Positions 1 through 11,880 of a stretch of 64,000 nt of DNA are shown here, piece by piece (positions within the stretch are counted from its first letter, which is position 1; each line of letters opens with the position of its first letter). The position numbers and the translations under genes were made by a program. Below the pieces are notes generated by a model. That model was not told the DNA's origin. It ran no database searches and saw only the letters and a program-made list of their open reading frames with translations. This stretch comes from Ashinkailepas kermadecensis. Its lineage: Eukaryota; Arthropoda; Thecostraca; Neolepadidae. Location of the stretch: the NCBI GenBank assembly GCA_034440615.1, contig JAOTOM010004109.1, forward strand, positions 1-64,000. Reading direction: 5' to 3'.

Positions 1-5
1 TGTCG

Positions 6-404
6 GTGGTCGAAATCATTCCTATCCTATTGCTCCTTTTTCTTGAAACCTCTTACGGAGCTCTGTTTTTACCACGCGATGTCTTGTATTCAACCCATGA
101 CATCTGGAATGTACATGTGCCCCATCATGTGTATGATGTGCCAACAACGCTGAGTGATATGAACCACGCGCTGCATGTGTTCGAAAAAACCGTATAGAAT
201 TGTATCTCACTGATCATCCGCACTTTCCGTATTCCGACGACGTGAAATCCCAGTTGACCGATAGCTTGGAAACACTTAGAGTAAACTTAGCTGATACAGT
301 CCTGATAGCCAAATCAATCACTCCGAACAATCATAGACGGAAGCGATCCGTCCTGCCCTTCGTTGGAAATGCCTTGTCCTTTCTTTTCGGCACAGCTACC
401 AACG
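6..404 (+). pseudogene. Env-like glycoprotein, N-terminal half (endogenous gypsy/errantivirus-type element)
   Basis: Broken 5' part of an envelope-type gene. The first reading frame (6-197) opens with a hydrophobic, signal-peptide-like stretch (IPILLLLFLETSYG) and ends at a TAG. The sequence continues from about 200 in another frame, so there is a frameshift near 180-200. The second part carries a basic furin-type site (RRKR, about 340-351) followed at once by a hydrophobic, glycine-containing stretch typical of a fusion peptide. That order matches fusion-protein-like Env proteins of insect-type Ty3/gypsy elements. The gene stops at a LINE insertion and resumes near 4329. Gag and pol would lie upstream of the window. 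Class assignment is from motif order only. It is an old, non-functional copy. Confidence 0.68.
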
Positions 405-888
405 TCCACCTTTTATTTATTTTTTATTTTTTTTTTTTTTTTTTTTTATTCCCCTACCTATCAATAGGTAGGCAGGAGTGCCCTTCCATACCCGTGCGAA
501 CTAATTACGTTAAATTCCAGGGATGAGAAGTAGGTCATGGTAAGCAAGTCAAGTTAGGTGACACCACTCCCCGCTCCTGTTTCTTGCTGGACAGATCCTG
601 CCACCAGATATTAGTAAAAGATGTTCCTGAAGCCCTCTCAGACAATTAGCAATGCTAGTAACGTCTTCGAGGGCTCCAGAAAAAAAACTGCTATAGGTGT
701 TAATGGGGAAATAATATAAAATCCCTAATCTTGCACGTACATCTCCTAAACTATTACTACACTAAGGAGAAAGGAGAAAGGACAAACGAAGTATGAAGAA
801 AGAAGAAAGAAAGAAAACATGATACTTAACGAAAATATCCGAATAAGACAACAAGATCACCATGCATAGCCAACCTTATCACAGACAT

Positions 889-2566
889 TCATTGGACAAG
901 TTCATATTTTCTAGTAATGTATTGCCTGATGTGTTTTTTAAAAATGATTTTACTTCTAGGTACATCTTCAATCCTATGGAAGTGAGAGCAGATTATTTTA
1001 TTCCAGGCTTTTGGTGCAATAAAGGGTAATGGAAACATCCTGTAATTGATATCAGAAAAGGGTATTTGAAAGTGTTGTCTAACTCTGAGGCCACCTTCTT
1101 GATGAAGTTGAAACATATCAGAAAGAGGTGCTGGTAATGAGTGATTTAGACAACCTAGCATGATGTAAATGCATTGTTCATCAGTTATGTCCAGAAACTT
1201 AAGAACTCTATGCTTGATAAACCATTCACTTGTATGGTATAAGTAAGGTTTCTTGTCAACAATCCTAATAACACGCTACTGCAACTTAATAATCTTGTCA
1301 AGCTTAGAGTGGCAAGTACTTCCACAGACAACAGCGCAGTAATTTAGATATGGCAGTATTAGAGAATTATACAGAAGAAGCAATTCACAAGTTGATAGAA
1401 AGTACCTAGATTTGCCTATAATACCAATATTTCTGCTAATTTTTGAAGAAATGGCATTGATATGGCTTTTCCATGTCATGTCTTCATCGATTAATACACC
1501 TAAATATTTTATGCAGCTATGCCTTGTAATATTAGAACTATTTATTTTTACATGAAGGTCATCACATGGTTTCCTGGAAAAAAATTTGATATCCAGTCTT
1601 ATCAGCATTAATAGATAATCTGTTGGTATGAAACAATGCAAATATTTTGGGTATTACCTCATCTACTTTGGTTTGTAACTCAAAATGATCATTAGCTGTG
1701 ATAGTTATGGCTGTATCGTCTGCAAAGAGGTAAAAGCTAGGTAAATTGGAAACATTGCAAAGATCATTAATGTATAGAAGAAATAGCTGAGGTCCAAGAA
1801 TCGAACCCTGAGGAACACCTATTGTGATATTTAATGGTTGGGAGAGGATGTCATGTATCTTGGTTCTTTAAGATCTATTTGATAGGCATGAGTTTAACAG
1901 TTTATATATATTTCCCCTAATGCCAATAAAGTAAATCTTTTGTAACAAAATGCTGATGCTGACAGTGTCAAAGGCCTTTTTCAAATCCAGATACAGGGTA
2001 CAAACTAATTTATTATTTACAAGGGCTTTAGTTACTTAATTATGCATCAGAGCAATTGGCATGTATGTGCTATGTTTTTTTCGGAAACCAAACTGCAGTG
2101 GGTGTATGATATTATTTTCATTTAGAAATGATGATACACTAATGTGTATTAATCTTTCCAGCACCTTCGAAAATATTGGTAGCAAAGAGATTGGCCTATA
2201 ATTAGTAAATTTATTATTTTCCCCTGATTTATATACAGGAATTATAACTGCAGATTTTAATGCATCAGGGAATATTGCAGTGCTCAGACAAAGATTGAAG
2301 AAATATGTTAGATGTTGCAAAATACTTCTAAATGTTCCAAGCAAAATTTTTGTGCTAATTGTATCCATACCTCCACCCACAGGGTTCAAAGACTTAACAA
2401 TTTCTTCAATTTGAGCTTCATTAACAGAAGGAATATTGTTAATGCTGGCATGAGTAGGCTGTGTAAGGTAATATAATGGGCTGTTGTGTGCTGCAGGTAT
2501 ATTTTTTTCCAATTCACTACTTATCGTTGAAAAAAAAAGTATTGAATTTATCAGGTATTTGTTCAT
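889..2566 (-). pseudogene. LINE reverse transcriptase domain (broken ORF2, 3' part)
   Basis: Reverse transcriptase of the same LINE in at least four pieces. 2566-2036 has the N-terminal fingers (PVYKSG, NYRPISLLP, FGFRKKHST). Near 1790-1830 the minus strand reads GVPQGSILGP. Near 1713-1729 it reads LFADDT, the catalytic FADD motif. 1641-1276 has the thumb region (KYLGVLIDEDMTWKSHI, LPYLNYC). 1161-889 is the C-terminal tail. Frame changes and stops between pieces show it cannot encode an enzyme now. Confidence 0.85.
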
Positions 2567-3876
2567 TTACACAGGTAGCCCCAGAGTTATCAACAAAGCA
2601 CCTTGGGGGAACTGTTTGCAATTCATTATTCTTTATAATTTCATTCAAATACTTCCATGTTTTTTTCCCATCACCTTTGCTGTCCTGGAATGCCCTCTTG
2701 TAATATAATCGTTTTGCATCCCTAAGCACATTGCAAAGCATGTTCCTATACATTTTGTATTTATTTTCATTCAATAAAATTATATTCCTAATATATTTTG
2801 CATAAAGTTTATTTTTTGTATTTATTGAACACAGAAGTGCAGGGGTTACCCATGGTTTAATTGGATTCTTTCTTCTACTGGGTGTAAAAGTTTTAGATAA
2901 TTTTGTAATACCTGTTTCATATGCCTTAATAAGTTTGTTGCATGCTTGATTAGCATCAGTTTCATCTTGAAAGGCTTCCAAGTTGCTGATGAGGTGATCA
3001 TTTAATTCACTGATTTTATGTTTATCAAAGACTGTCACTGAATGTCTTGTTATATTTGAACTTTCAATTAATGACAGATTAAGAAAAACTGGAAAATGAT
3101 CTGATAAATCATGAAGTAGTATTCCTGAATTGTTAAAGACATTAACATCATTGATAAATATATTATCCAAAAGGGCATCTGATTCATTACAAATCCTGGT
3201 TGCTTTTGAGATGGTTGGGAAAAATCCATAAGAATTGAACAAATTCATAAAATTAAGTGTAGGTTTATCAGAGTGATATTCCAAAAGATTGTAATTGAAG
3301 TCCCCTGCTATGACACATGTACATTTGGTGTCTTCCAATGAGTCAAGTATTTTTTCCAAATAGTCCATAAATATAGTGTGGCTCAGACTTGGAGGTCTAT
3401 ACATTTCCCCTACTAGGAATCATTTCGCTGGTACACCCAACTTCATTTTGATTTCCAGAAAACTTGTCTCAAAATGATCACTCTCCAGGTCTTTTCTTTC
3501 CCTAGCCTCATATCTATTACTTACATATATTGCTGTACCTCCACCTTCACCTTCTTTTCTACTAGTTGAAAAAAAAGAGATTATAATTTTTTAGACTAAA
3601 GTATTGTTCTAAATCTTTCTTCAACCATGTCTCTGATACACAAATAACTGACCAATCAACTTTAGAGCTTGCTAGAAAATTAACAACTTCATCAAATTTA
3701 TTCTTCAGGGATCTTGCATTGATATGAAGTACTGAGAATCCAGCATTACAGTTAAGTGGTTGAGGTAGGGTATAATATGTACATTGTGACAATATAAGTT
3801 CATGAGGAGGGTACTTATCATTCAAATCATTCCCTAGTAATTCCAATGTAGCTCCCTCAAGTTTGAACCTGCTCAT
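2517..3876 (-). pseudogene. LINE endonuclease domain and linker (broken ORF2, 5' part)
   Basis: Two frames cover the apurinic/apyrimidinic-type endonuclease. 3876-3562 holds the early motifs (LHINARSL, then a VSETWL motif). 3404-2517 holds the late motifs (AGDFNYN, DNIF, LSDHFPVF) followed by the basic linker before the reverse transcriptase. The break between 3562 and 3404 is an indel plus stop. The motif order and the SDH catalytic histidine motif are those of non-LTR elements. Inactive copy. Confidence 0.85.
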
Positions 3877-4328
3877 TACTCAGATAAAGAGCCAATTGGA
3901 AATGGTGATTATATCCGGAAATGTAAAACTTGGAATAATAATTGTGCATGGACATTGAACTGGGAACACACAAAAGAGGGACCATGAATGATCGGAAAGC
4001 AAAATGGAAAAAGGAAGTTAGGGAGGTAAAGTTCACACCATCAAGAAGCATAGTTTGAAAAATAAACCTAGATAGTTGTATGCCGAGATGAGATGATAGA
4101 GGAGCAAGGATTCTATTGCAAGTGAAAGGAACACTTGCCAATACCATGTGTGGGAAGTTATCAAACATCCCTGCAGCAGTAAACTTTTAGCAACACCAGT
4201 TGTCTGTGATACCAGTTGTCTGTGATACCTTAAAGCCGTCCTCCGCCGACTTGATACTTTAGAAAATGGGAAAGACCAAATAGTTTGCATCCTTGGAGAA
4301 AATTAATCCCTCATGAACCATACCAACG

Positions 4329-5665
4329 CGGAAGTATAACCAAGCCCTCAGGCGATCAACCAGATCAGCCGTTTGGTGAACAATCTGGCCTACCAGATCT
4401 CAAGACTGGAACATACCGAACTGCAAAACTTTGAAACTTACATTTCACTTCAAAGCCAAATTGCCAAGGTGACTGAAAACGCCCGAGCCATCATTCAGCA
4501 GGCTAGCACTCAACTTTTGGAAGTCCAGATGCAACTCAGCTTTTTAGTTCATGGCGGCATCCTGTCTCGATCATTGGTAAAAACCAGCTCAACTACTTGG
4601 AATTCTTTCGAACATCAAAAATGCCTTACCTAATGGTAAAGCTTTACCCTACCGAACGAACAAACTCGAGGAGAACTACCGAATCATTCATGCCTCGCTG
4701 ACAGTCGTGACATCCAACCCATACATGACGCTGTCAATCCCCATCGTAACCATTCCGGACCGCTTCAACGTGTTTGAAATCTTCAATACGAACCTACCAA
4801 CCGCAACTTGTCTTTGGAAACGAAATTTGAAACAGGAAACGTGAAGTACTTTGCCATCATCAAAGACAACACCCGTTTTATGGAGATATCTGAAGATATC
4901 CGCATATGTCTGCAACAACAGCTACCCTTCTGCCACTTTCACAATGTAGAACAATTCACAGCGACGACAGCGTCCTGTGTAAAATCACTGTACCTACACG
5001 AAACCGACGAAATCAACATACGGTGCAAGGCACTTGTGTCCTTTAAAAGTACACCGACAGCTTTAGAAGTAGAACGAAACCTTCGGCTGATTACTTCAGG
5101 ATCAACAGTGAACATTCAAATAGTTTGTGCCAATGGCACTTCAGAATTCACCACGACCACCCCTGCACAGTTGGTGCACTTGAAAAATGGCTGCTCAATG
5201 CGTTCTAAATATCTTCGAATCCCAACGGTCAGCTCAAAAAGGTCCCTGATGGACGTGAACCATATGAACTCCTTGCGCTCACAGCTGACCCAGTTGGTCG
5301 AGCTGACGGAGCAGACCATTTGAACTCAGCTACCTAGCCTTGACAGCGACTCCGAGACAGCAGCCCTGTCGATGTTACCCGACCTCGAGATTCCGATCTC
5401 CCGCCTCAGCTATCAACTGAAGACAACACGTGGACTCCGCTATCATACAGTGCTAGAACATTCGGCTTTGTTTATCCCAGTGGTATTGATGCTGTCGTGT
5501 ATTGTCTTTTGCAACGAAAACAGAGCTCTGTCCCAACTTGTACCACAACGCAACCTTCAACCCTCCAACCCATCCCGCTCGGTGAAGACATCATCGTCAT
5601 CCGAGCTGGCCATGAGTCAGCATCAAAACGACCTGACAATCGGGCGTTTTGACGCTGTTTGATTT
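4329..5665 (+). pseudogene. Env-like glycoprotein, C-terminal part, after the LINE
   Basis: This continues the env relic in the same plus frame as the piece ending at 404. There is one in-frame stop a few codons after the junction. 4373-4633 is helical and heptad-like (repeated NLAYQISRLEH-type segments), as expected after a fusion peptide. 4808-5323 is a long open stretch with several spaced cysteines. 5372-5662 contains a hydrophobic segment (LFIPVVLMLSCIVFC) fitting the membrane anchor, then a short tail. Frame shifts near 4600-4800 and a stop at 5321-5323 break it. Identification as a gypsy-type F-like Env rests on the layout. Confidence 0.62.
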
Positions 5666-5995
5666 GATGCATCAAATCGGGTCACCTTTGTCAAAATTTT
5701 ATTATTTGCGTGGCTTGGCTTGTCATTGTTATGGATCGCTGTGACTGTGTTTAAATGCTCCAAAATGGGCATCAATGATGTTTTGGACATTGCTAATGAT
5801 GCAATACAGATGCCAGATCCGACATTTAACCTCAGGTCACCTATATCGCAGCACTTTATCAGGTCAGTTACCTGTTCCAGTTTCCGGAACCGGGGCGCCC
5901 GCCCGACTGCTCCGTCGGACAGCTCGGCGCAATCGGCTTCGCGAAGAAAGGAGTGAAGTACATGAATAAAGTATGGAAACGCTTAGGTACACAAT
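5665..5995 (+). repeat. Repeat family R1, module A (copy 1)
   Basis: This matches, base for base over long runs, minus-strand copies at about 22600-22900 and 23270-23560. All three copies can be read in one frame containing a hydrophobic stretch (LGLSLLWIAV in copies 1 and 2) and then VFKCSK. Substitutions such as T to I are mild, but copy 2 has a TAG after SPI, so present coding is doubtful. It follows the env relic directly. In the other copies no env lies beside it, so it belongs to a separate repeat. Confidence 0.7.
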
Positions 5996-7198
5996 AGGCG
6001 GTTTCACGCGTGCACTAGCGGGAAGTAATCGTCATGACATCCCAATGGCGGGGTCAGGGCATAATAATTACGTTGATCTGAAAGCTTTTAGTCTGTAGAT
6101 TGGACCAATTTATGATATCAATAAACAAACAGAGTAGGTTCAGTTACCTAATACGACAATTTTTGGGACTAGTAACAGCTTGTTTATGCACAAACCCTGA
6201 AAATGTACACCCACATCCGCGCCTGGGACGTCATCTAGTCGGAAATCTGGAAGTCAGACCAAGCGAGCCTGACTTCGGAAGTAAACTCGATGACAACAGC
6301 GGTTTGTCGAATTCAGCGGTCTTCAAATGCCAAATTTTCCGAGCACTTGACCGCTCTGATCAATATCGCCAGCCAGCTTCAACTGCAGTAAGTGATTGGC
6401 CCTTTATGATAGCTGGGACGAATCATAATCCACGTTTCAAAATATGACGTCATTATTTGTGCTCTGATTGCATCATTTACGGCTGAAATATGTCGGGCGA
6501 GCCAATAAACAAGTTTGTCTCAGATGCGCATATTTTGGATGTATTGCGGTTTTTTGGGTGCTGTAAACAATTCATGCTTTGCTCTTTCTTGCGTGTATGA
6601 TATTCAAAGACAAGGATCAATTGCCCTCCCCCCACAGTAGGGGTTATTCAGGTAGGAGTACAGCAACATTTAAAAACTGAGCCACGTATGGTGCGGTACA
6701 GCGGATGCCATTACAACTGTAAACAACCCGCTTGTAAAGTGGAGATAATTTAATATTTTCGGGAGCGTCAAGAGGGAATCGTAGCATCTGGAAATGATGT
6801 ATTTCAATATTTATTCATAATACAGGTACTTCACAGCCATAAAATAAAACGTATAAGGAAAAATATTCATCCGCAGGATATATACTACCACTTTCTCCCT
6901 AATATTGTATATTTGCAGGTAATCCAACGGCAAATTTATTTTATATCCGACAACTCCTACCTCCCGGCCATGGTGCCAAATGCGGCCAGATTGGCTAGTT
7001 GCTTCCGTGAATTGAGCGCCTTTTTCAAACAGTGCCACAATTTGAATATGTTGGTTGAGTTTAATATTGAATTTATTACTTCATAGTTAAAACTTCTTGA
7101 ACATTCCATATATACAGATAAAGTACATATATTTCAATGATATGCCCTTCATACTAGACGAAGTCATCGACATTGCATCTCGGTGCTTATTGGCCGTC
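5996..7198. other. About 1.2 kb inserted between R1 modules A and B
   Basis: In the inverted copies at 22-23.5 kb module A runs straight into module B. Here about 1.2 kb separates them, so this stretch is probably a later insertion. No recognisable coding region, terminal repeat or tRNA-like head was found. The exact borders are uncertain. Confidence 0.4.
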
Positions 7199-7628
7199 GT
7201 GAAAAGGGCTAATGACAAACAGTAGTGCATTTATGACAACATTCCAGTTGACCAAGATTGGTTCCATTAACCTGTCATGAACTTGACCTGACTTGACCTC
7301 GGTGACCTAACATGACCTTGAAACTATATAGCATATCAATATACATCAAACAAGTGGCTAGTGTTGCCAAGAACACTTCCATTTTGCGGAAATACGGGAA
7401 GCGCATCAGCGCCGATTTTTGTGGCCTGGCGCTACCAATTTTTCTTACTTCAACGGCCGCGAATTTGAAATTTTTTCGACCGATTTCCATTTTATTGCTT
7501 TAAACGACGCGCCGGTCCTTTCTAAGCAGGTACACAAAATGGTGTATATCGACCAGTAAAATCTGGAGTTATGTACAAAAAAACGGAGGGGTAGGCGGAT
7601 TTCGCCCCCCTCCAGTGCGCGTGTTAAA
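7199..7628 (+). repeat. Repeat family R1, module B (copy 1)
   Basis: This matches the minus-strand segments 22130-22560 and, more weakly, 21800-22110. It carries clustered tgacct/aggtca words at its left end and finishes with a C-rich stretch and cagtgcgcgtgttaa. The end word ttaacacgcgc also closes the other copies. Confidence 0.7.
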
Positions 7629-8500
7629 GAACCCCTAGACTAACCCGCGTAGGACTTTGTGTTTGCAATAGGAGCTCGTTTCATATTTGTTGTTGTATCG
7701 TGGGTGCTTGTTGATTTGTGTGTGATTATAGGAGACCGTGATTTGTCTGAGTGTGGCTCAGAATTAACGTGAAAATTTAATTCCATCCACGGACCTTGCG
7801 ATGTGTTGTAACATAGCTTATATTGTAAATACTGGAACCCCGTAAACCAGCCGACGTACCGCCCCACTGTAATGCGAGCCGTAACGGTCCTTCCGGCGGC
7901 CGACGCTGTCGCCACCGAGGTACTGCTGACCTAATCACTCTTGAGACAATGCCGGGCCGATGGCCCGCGGTCTGCTGCGGAGAAGCAGCTGGCCGGCCGC
8001 CACGTCCCCGCCGAACTACCCCCGATGTATCAGACCGGTCTGGACTGTTGAGCGACGCTGGTCTGCGGATGGCTGCTGCGCGTCTCTGTTGAGTGACTGA
8101 CGAGTAACGCGTGAATTTCGGGACTTAGAATACTTTCGGTTAGCGCCCTGTTTCTGAGAACTTTTGCCTGACCGCTGAATTCGTACGCTTACGCGAGCTG
8201 CCGTTTGACTGTTGACTGTTACGCCTACCTTAATATTACTTGCACAAATATAGTGCAAATCGACACGAACTTTGGAACTGGTTATCGCGGCGCGCGGTCC
8301 TTCTAGACTATCTCACGTGCCAAGAAAAGGACTATCCTACAGTAGCGCAATGGCGAGAATCACTGGCGTATTTGTGTTTCCGGAATTCGAGAAAGGAGAA
8401 GTTTATCTGGAAGTGACACCTGTAAACAAAATGCTGAAAATTGGTGATAGGAAGCAAAGCGTACCCTCCCTACATAACATAAGGGGAACTCAATATTTTA
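7629..8500. other. No recognised feature
   Basis: Reading frames here are short and show no family motif. The GC content rises near 7860-8020. No repeat or RNA gene was recognised. Confidence 0.5.
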
Positions 8501-8509
8501 GATCTATTG

Positions 8510-8720
8510 TTCGGAGAGGAGAACATATACCCAGGGAATGGGAGTTCAGCAATGGTGGATGGTACCCGGGGAATGATGCTCTTGGAATGGTACCTGGAGT
8601 ATAGTCCTCTGGGGATTGGGAATGGTACTGGAATAATGTTGCCCAGAGAATCGAGAATGATATCCAGGGAATGGGCAATGGTATAAAAATTGGGAATGGT
8701 AGCAGAAGGATGTACCCCTG
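8510..8720. repeat. Degenerate G-rich short tandem repeat
   Basis: Loose repeats of gggaatgg / ccaggga(a)tgg words at roughly 15-35 base spacing. The array is worn and has no fixed period. Confidence 0.4.
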
Positions 8721-8962
8721 GCGATTGCTCTGGCTATTGCGATTAATTTGAGCTTCCAATGATATCTTATTAAGTTATATCTCGAACAATTTTCATTTGT
8801 CGCTGTGCATCTTTGTTTTCTCAGCAGTTGGAGTCTTCAAATAGCAAACGTTATTACTAAAAAAGGCCGAGAAAGAGTTGGCTGGTTGTGTTTGTGTCTC
8901 ATATCTGGTGGTGACTATCGGCCACAAACCGGCTACCGACACTGTGGCACCTCCGACGGCTG

Positions 8963-9190
8963 CAATTGGCCTGCGGTGATTGTGTCGGGAGTGTCTGCCG
9001 ACAGCCGCAACTGACCTGCGGTGATTGTGACGAGAGTGTCCGCTGACGGCTGTAACTGGCCTGCGGTGATGGTGACGAGAGTGTCTGCTGACGGCTGTAA
9101 CTGACCTGCGGTGATGGTGACGAGATTGGCTGCTGACGGCTGTAACTGACCTGCGGTGATGGTGTCGGGAGTGTCTGCCGACGGCGTACC
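8963..9190. repeat. 45-bp minisatellite, about 5 copies
   Basis: The unit is 45 bases (core ctgcggtgatggtgacgaga), so it stays in frame. On the minus strand each unit translates as RHSRHHHRRSVTAVS-like, in frame with the hydrophobic exon candidate beside it. On the minus strand each unit also contains CGCAG/GTCAGT, a good 5' splice-site word. Confidence 0.85.
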
Positions 9191-9313
9191 CGATGCCGGC
9201 CGCCTCCAGCGCGATCCCTGCTCCGAGCACCTCCCCCAGCAGGAAGCCTCCCTGTTGCAGGCTGACCTCAAGGCCAGTCAGCACCAGCACCAGGGTCGCC
9301 AGTAACTGCATGG
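9151..9313 (-). CDS. Candidate exon of a membrane protein (possible transporter paralogue)
   Basis: The minus strand encodes a strongly hydrophobic stretch (LLATLVLVLTGLEVSLQQGG, then LGAGIALEAAGIGYAVG). It is preceded by good 3' splice sites (CTCTGCAG before 9313, or CATGCAG before 9305). It is followed by a possible 5' splice site (CGCAG/GTCAGT) after 9151, or it may read on through the in-frame 45-bp minisatellite to a stop near 8793. The spacing of the GG and LE residues recalls the last two exons of the OST-alpha gene at 32-55 kb, but similarity is weak. It may belong to an unrelated membrane protein. No partner exons were convincingly found. Confidence 0.35.
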
Positions 9314-10305
9314 CTGCAGAGCCGACCCACACGTCACCAGAGGCTGCAGACAGAGGCTGCAGAGCCGACCCACACGACACCAGAGGCTGCAGACAGAGGC
9401 TGTAGAGCCGACCCACACGACACCAGAGGCTGCAGACAGAGGTTGTAGAGTCGACCCTCACGACACCAGAGGATGCAGACAGAGAATGTAGAGCCGACCC
9501 ACACGACACCAGAGGATGCAGACAGACGCTGTAGAGCCGACCCACACGACACCAGAGGCTGCAGACAGAGGCTGTAGAGCCGACACTCACGAAATCAGAG
9601 GATGCAGACAGAGGCTGTAGAGTCGACCCACACGACACCAAAGGATGCAGACAGGTGCTGTAGAGCCGACCCACACGACACCAGAGGATGCAGACAGAGG
9701 CTGTAGAGCCGACCCACACGTCACCAAACGCTGCAGACAGAGGCTGCAGAGCCGACCCACAAGTCACCAGAGGATGCAGACAGAGGCTGTTGAGCCGGCC
9801 CACACGACACCAGAGGATGCAGACAGAGGCTGCAGAGCCTACCCATAAGTCACCAGAGGCTATAGAGCCGACCCACACGTCACCAGAGGCTGCAGACAGA
9901 AGCTGCAGAGCCGACCCACAAGTCACCAAAGGCTGCAGATAGAGACCCCAGAGCCGGCCCACACGACACCAGAGGATGCAGACAGAGGCTGTAGAGTCGA
10001 CCCACACGTCACCAAACGCTGCAGACAGAGTCTGCTGAGCCGGCCCACACGACACCAGAGGATGCAGACAGAGGCTGTAGAGTCGGCCCACACGACACCA
10101 GAGGATGCAGACAGAGGCTGCAGAGCCGACCCACACGTCACCAAACGCTGCAGACAGAGGCTGCAGAGCCGACCCTCACGACACCAGAGGATGCAGACAG
10201 AGGCTGTAGAGCCGACCCACACGTCACCGGAGGCTGTAGAGCCGACCCAGACGTCACAAAAGGCTGCAGACAGAGGCTGTAGAGTCGGCACACACGACAC
10301 CAGAG
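9312..10305. repeat. 43-bp minisatellite, about 22 copies
   Basis: The unit is about 43 bases (core gaggctgcagacagaggctg then tagagccgacccacacgaca). It directly touches the 3' splice site of the candidate exon at 9151-9313. On the minus strand each unit carries CTCTGTCTGCAG, itself a plausible 3' splice site. Long open frames on both strands here come only from the repeat. Confidence 0.95.
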
Positions 10306-10693
10306 GTCAAGGCCTCCTCGAAGGAATTTACACCAGGTGTGATTTCTTGCTCATTCCTAATTAGCCCAATATGGCATTGTACACAACAGCAGACGCGATC
10401 ATACGGCGATGATGAGCAGGCACTACGTTCTGAAGGAAAATAGAATGTGCTCTTCAAGAGCGCTAGTTCAAGTTTCGCACTTGTTATCCATGAACATACG
10501 TAGAAAGCATCCAAGAACAACGTGAAATTCTGAACACAACACAATCTACTTTTTATATTACCTACTCATTGTAGCGTATCGTGTATTCTTCAATCTTCTC
10601 AGACCAGCCACACTACTGCACGTTTGCACCGCTAGATGGCTACCGGTCTCGTCGGTAGTGACCATCACACTCATATTTCGAATAAAGTAAATC

Positions 10694-11095
10694 TCATGGC
10701 TACTCAGATACCAGGTCCCCAAAATCCTCATCACCACCCGGGTCCCGCCGGCTCGAGTCTCAGATACCAGGTCCCCAAAATCCTCATCACCGCCCGGGTC
10801 CGGCCGGCTCGAGTCTCAGATACCAGGTCCCCAAAATCCTCATCACCGCCCGGGTCCCGCCGGCTCGAGTCTCTGATACCAGCTCCTCAAAATCCTCATC
10901 ACCGCCCGGGTCCCGCCGGCTCGAATTTTTAATATCCTCAAAATCCTCATCACCGCCCGGGTCCCGCCGGCTCGAGTCTCTGATACCAGCTCCTCAAAAT
11001 CCTCATCACCGCCCGGGTCCCGCCGGCTCGAGTCTCTGATACCAGCTCCTCAAAATCCTCATCACCGCCCGGGTCCCGCCGGCTCGAGTCTCTGG
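10694..11095. repeat. 56-bp minisatellite, about 7 copies
   Basis: The unit includes accgcccgggtcccgccggc followed by tcgagtctctgataccagct and cctcaaaatcctcatc. One unit (10920-10940) is shortened and altered. Confidence 0.95.
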
Positions 11096-11170
11096 CACGC
11101 TGATAGATGTATCCGATAGTTGAAGTTAAACCCCTTCGGGCCGCGTCCTCCCTCGCAACTAACACGATTT

Positions 11171-11202
11171 TTAGTCCCTTATTTATATAAATAAGGGACT
11201 AA
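11171..11202. repeat. Perfect 32-base palindrome
   Basis: ttagtcccttatttat is followed immediately by its exact reverse complement. It can form a hairpin or cruciform. AT-rich direct repeats follow it (11205-11265). Confidence 0.9.
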
Positions 11203-11715
11203 ATATGTATGTAAATAACCTTAATAACATAAATAACCTTATTTATGTTTATAAATATAAATAAGTTCGCACCGATGCCGACGGAGCCATCACCACTACC
11301 TGCTCCATAACATGTTTACATGATTATTCCAATCTCTTGTTAACACCTATTCATCGTGTGAGCACACTACAGCATAGCACACGGACCATCAGCCAGCCAG
11401 CTGTCACAGTGCATCGCTGGCTCAAAATAAGTAAGCATCTTCCTCGATAGTTTTAGTCTTCCTCTCGCTCGCATGTGTTACAGCCTGCATTCGTCGACGG
11501 AAAATCCTCAGTGGCCGTACATCAGGTTCGTAAAAAATGGCTACACACATCGCGTAAGGTGAGAAAGATAAATAGTGTGGGAAGCAGCGCGGGCTCTATA
11601 CAGCACCCATCGACACACATTTCGACAGGTTGAGCGGCTGCCACTGACTGGGATCCGTGCCGGGTGCAGCACGGGCTGATGACGAAGCTGAACTGTACGC
11701 CGTCGCGGCACCAGA
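11203..11715. other. No recognised feature
   Basis: AT-rich at first, then ordinary sequence. No coding motif, splice pair or repeat stood out. Confidence 0.45.
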
Positions 11716-11880
11716 CAGACAGACAGATAGACAGACAGACGCAGGACCGGGCGGCAGGCGCCGGCGGCCGGCGCCTGGCTGTAGACACTGGACAGGCCCC
11801 GGACTGGGCGGCGAGCGCCGGCGGCCGGCGCTTGGCTGTAGACACTGAACAGGCTCTGGAATGCGCGGTGGGGGCGGCTG
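11716..11880. repeat. CAGA microsatellite and two-copy GC-rich tandem repeat
   Basis: A short cagacagacagatagacaga tract is followed by two copies of a segment of about 70 bases (ggcgccggcggccggcgcc...tgtagacactg). Open frames on both strands are a by-product of the GC content. Confidence 0.7.

Larger units (their letters stand above)
405..4320 (-). mobile_element. LINE (non-LTR retrotransposon, jockey/CR1-like) inserted in the env relic
   Basis: A degraded endonuclease plus reverse transcriptase element reads leftward. Its 3' end is marked on the plus strand by a T-rich tract at 411-448, the complement of a poly-A tail. The same 8 bases, taccaacg, stand at 397-404 and 4321-4328 and look like the target-site duplication. 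The plus-strand env reading frame is the same on both sides of the element. The 5' end seems truncated: no ORF1 (gag-like) protein is visible between 3876 and 4320. Several frameshifts and stops break the ORF. The clade (jockey, CR1, L2) cannot be settled without alignment. Confidence 0.85.

Noticed and set aside
8793..10136. 447-codon minus-strand frame
   Set aside because: Most of it is the 43-bp and 45-bp minisatellites. Only the 9151-9313 part looks like a genuine exon.
8963..10305. CRISPR-like repeat-spacer pattern
   Set aside because: Repeats are directly tandem with no unique spacers, and the window is eukaryotic.
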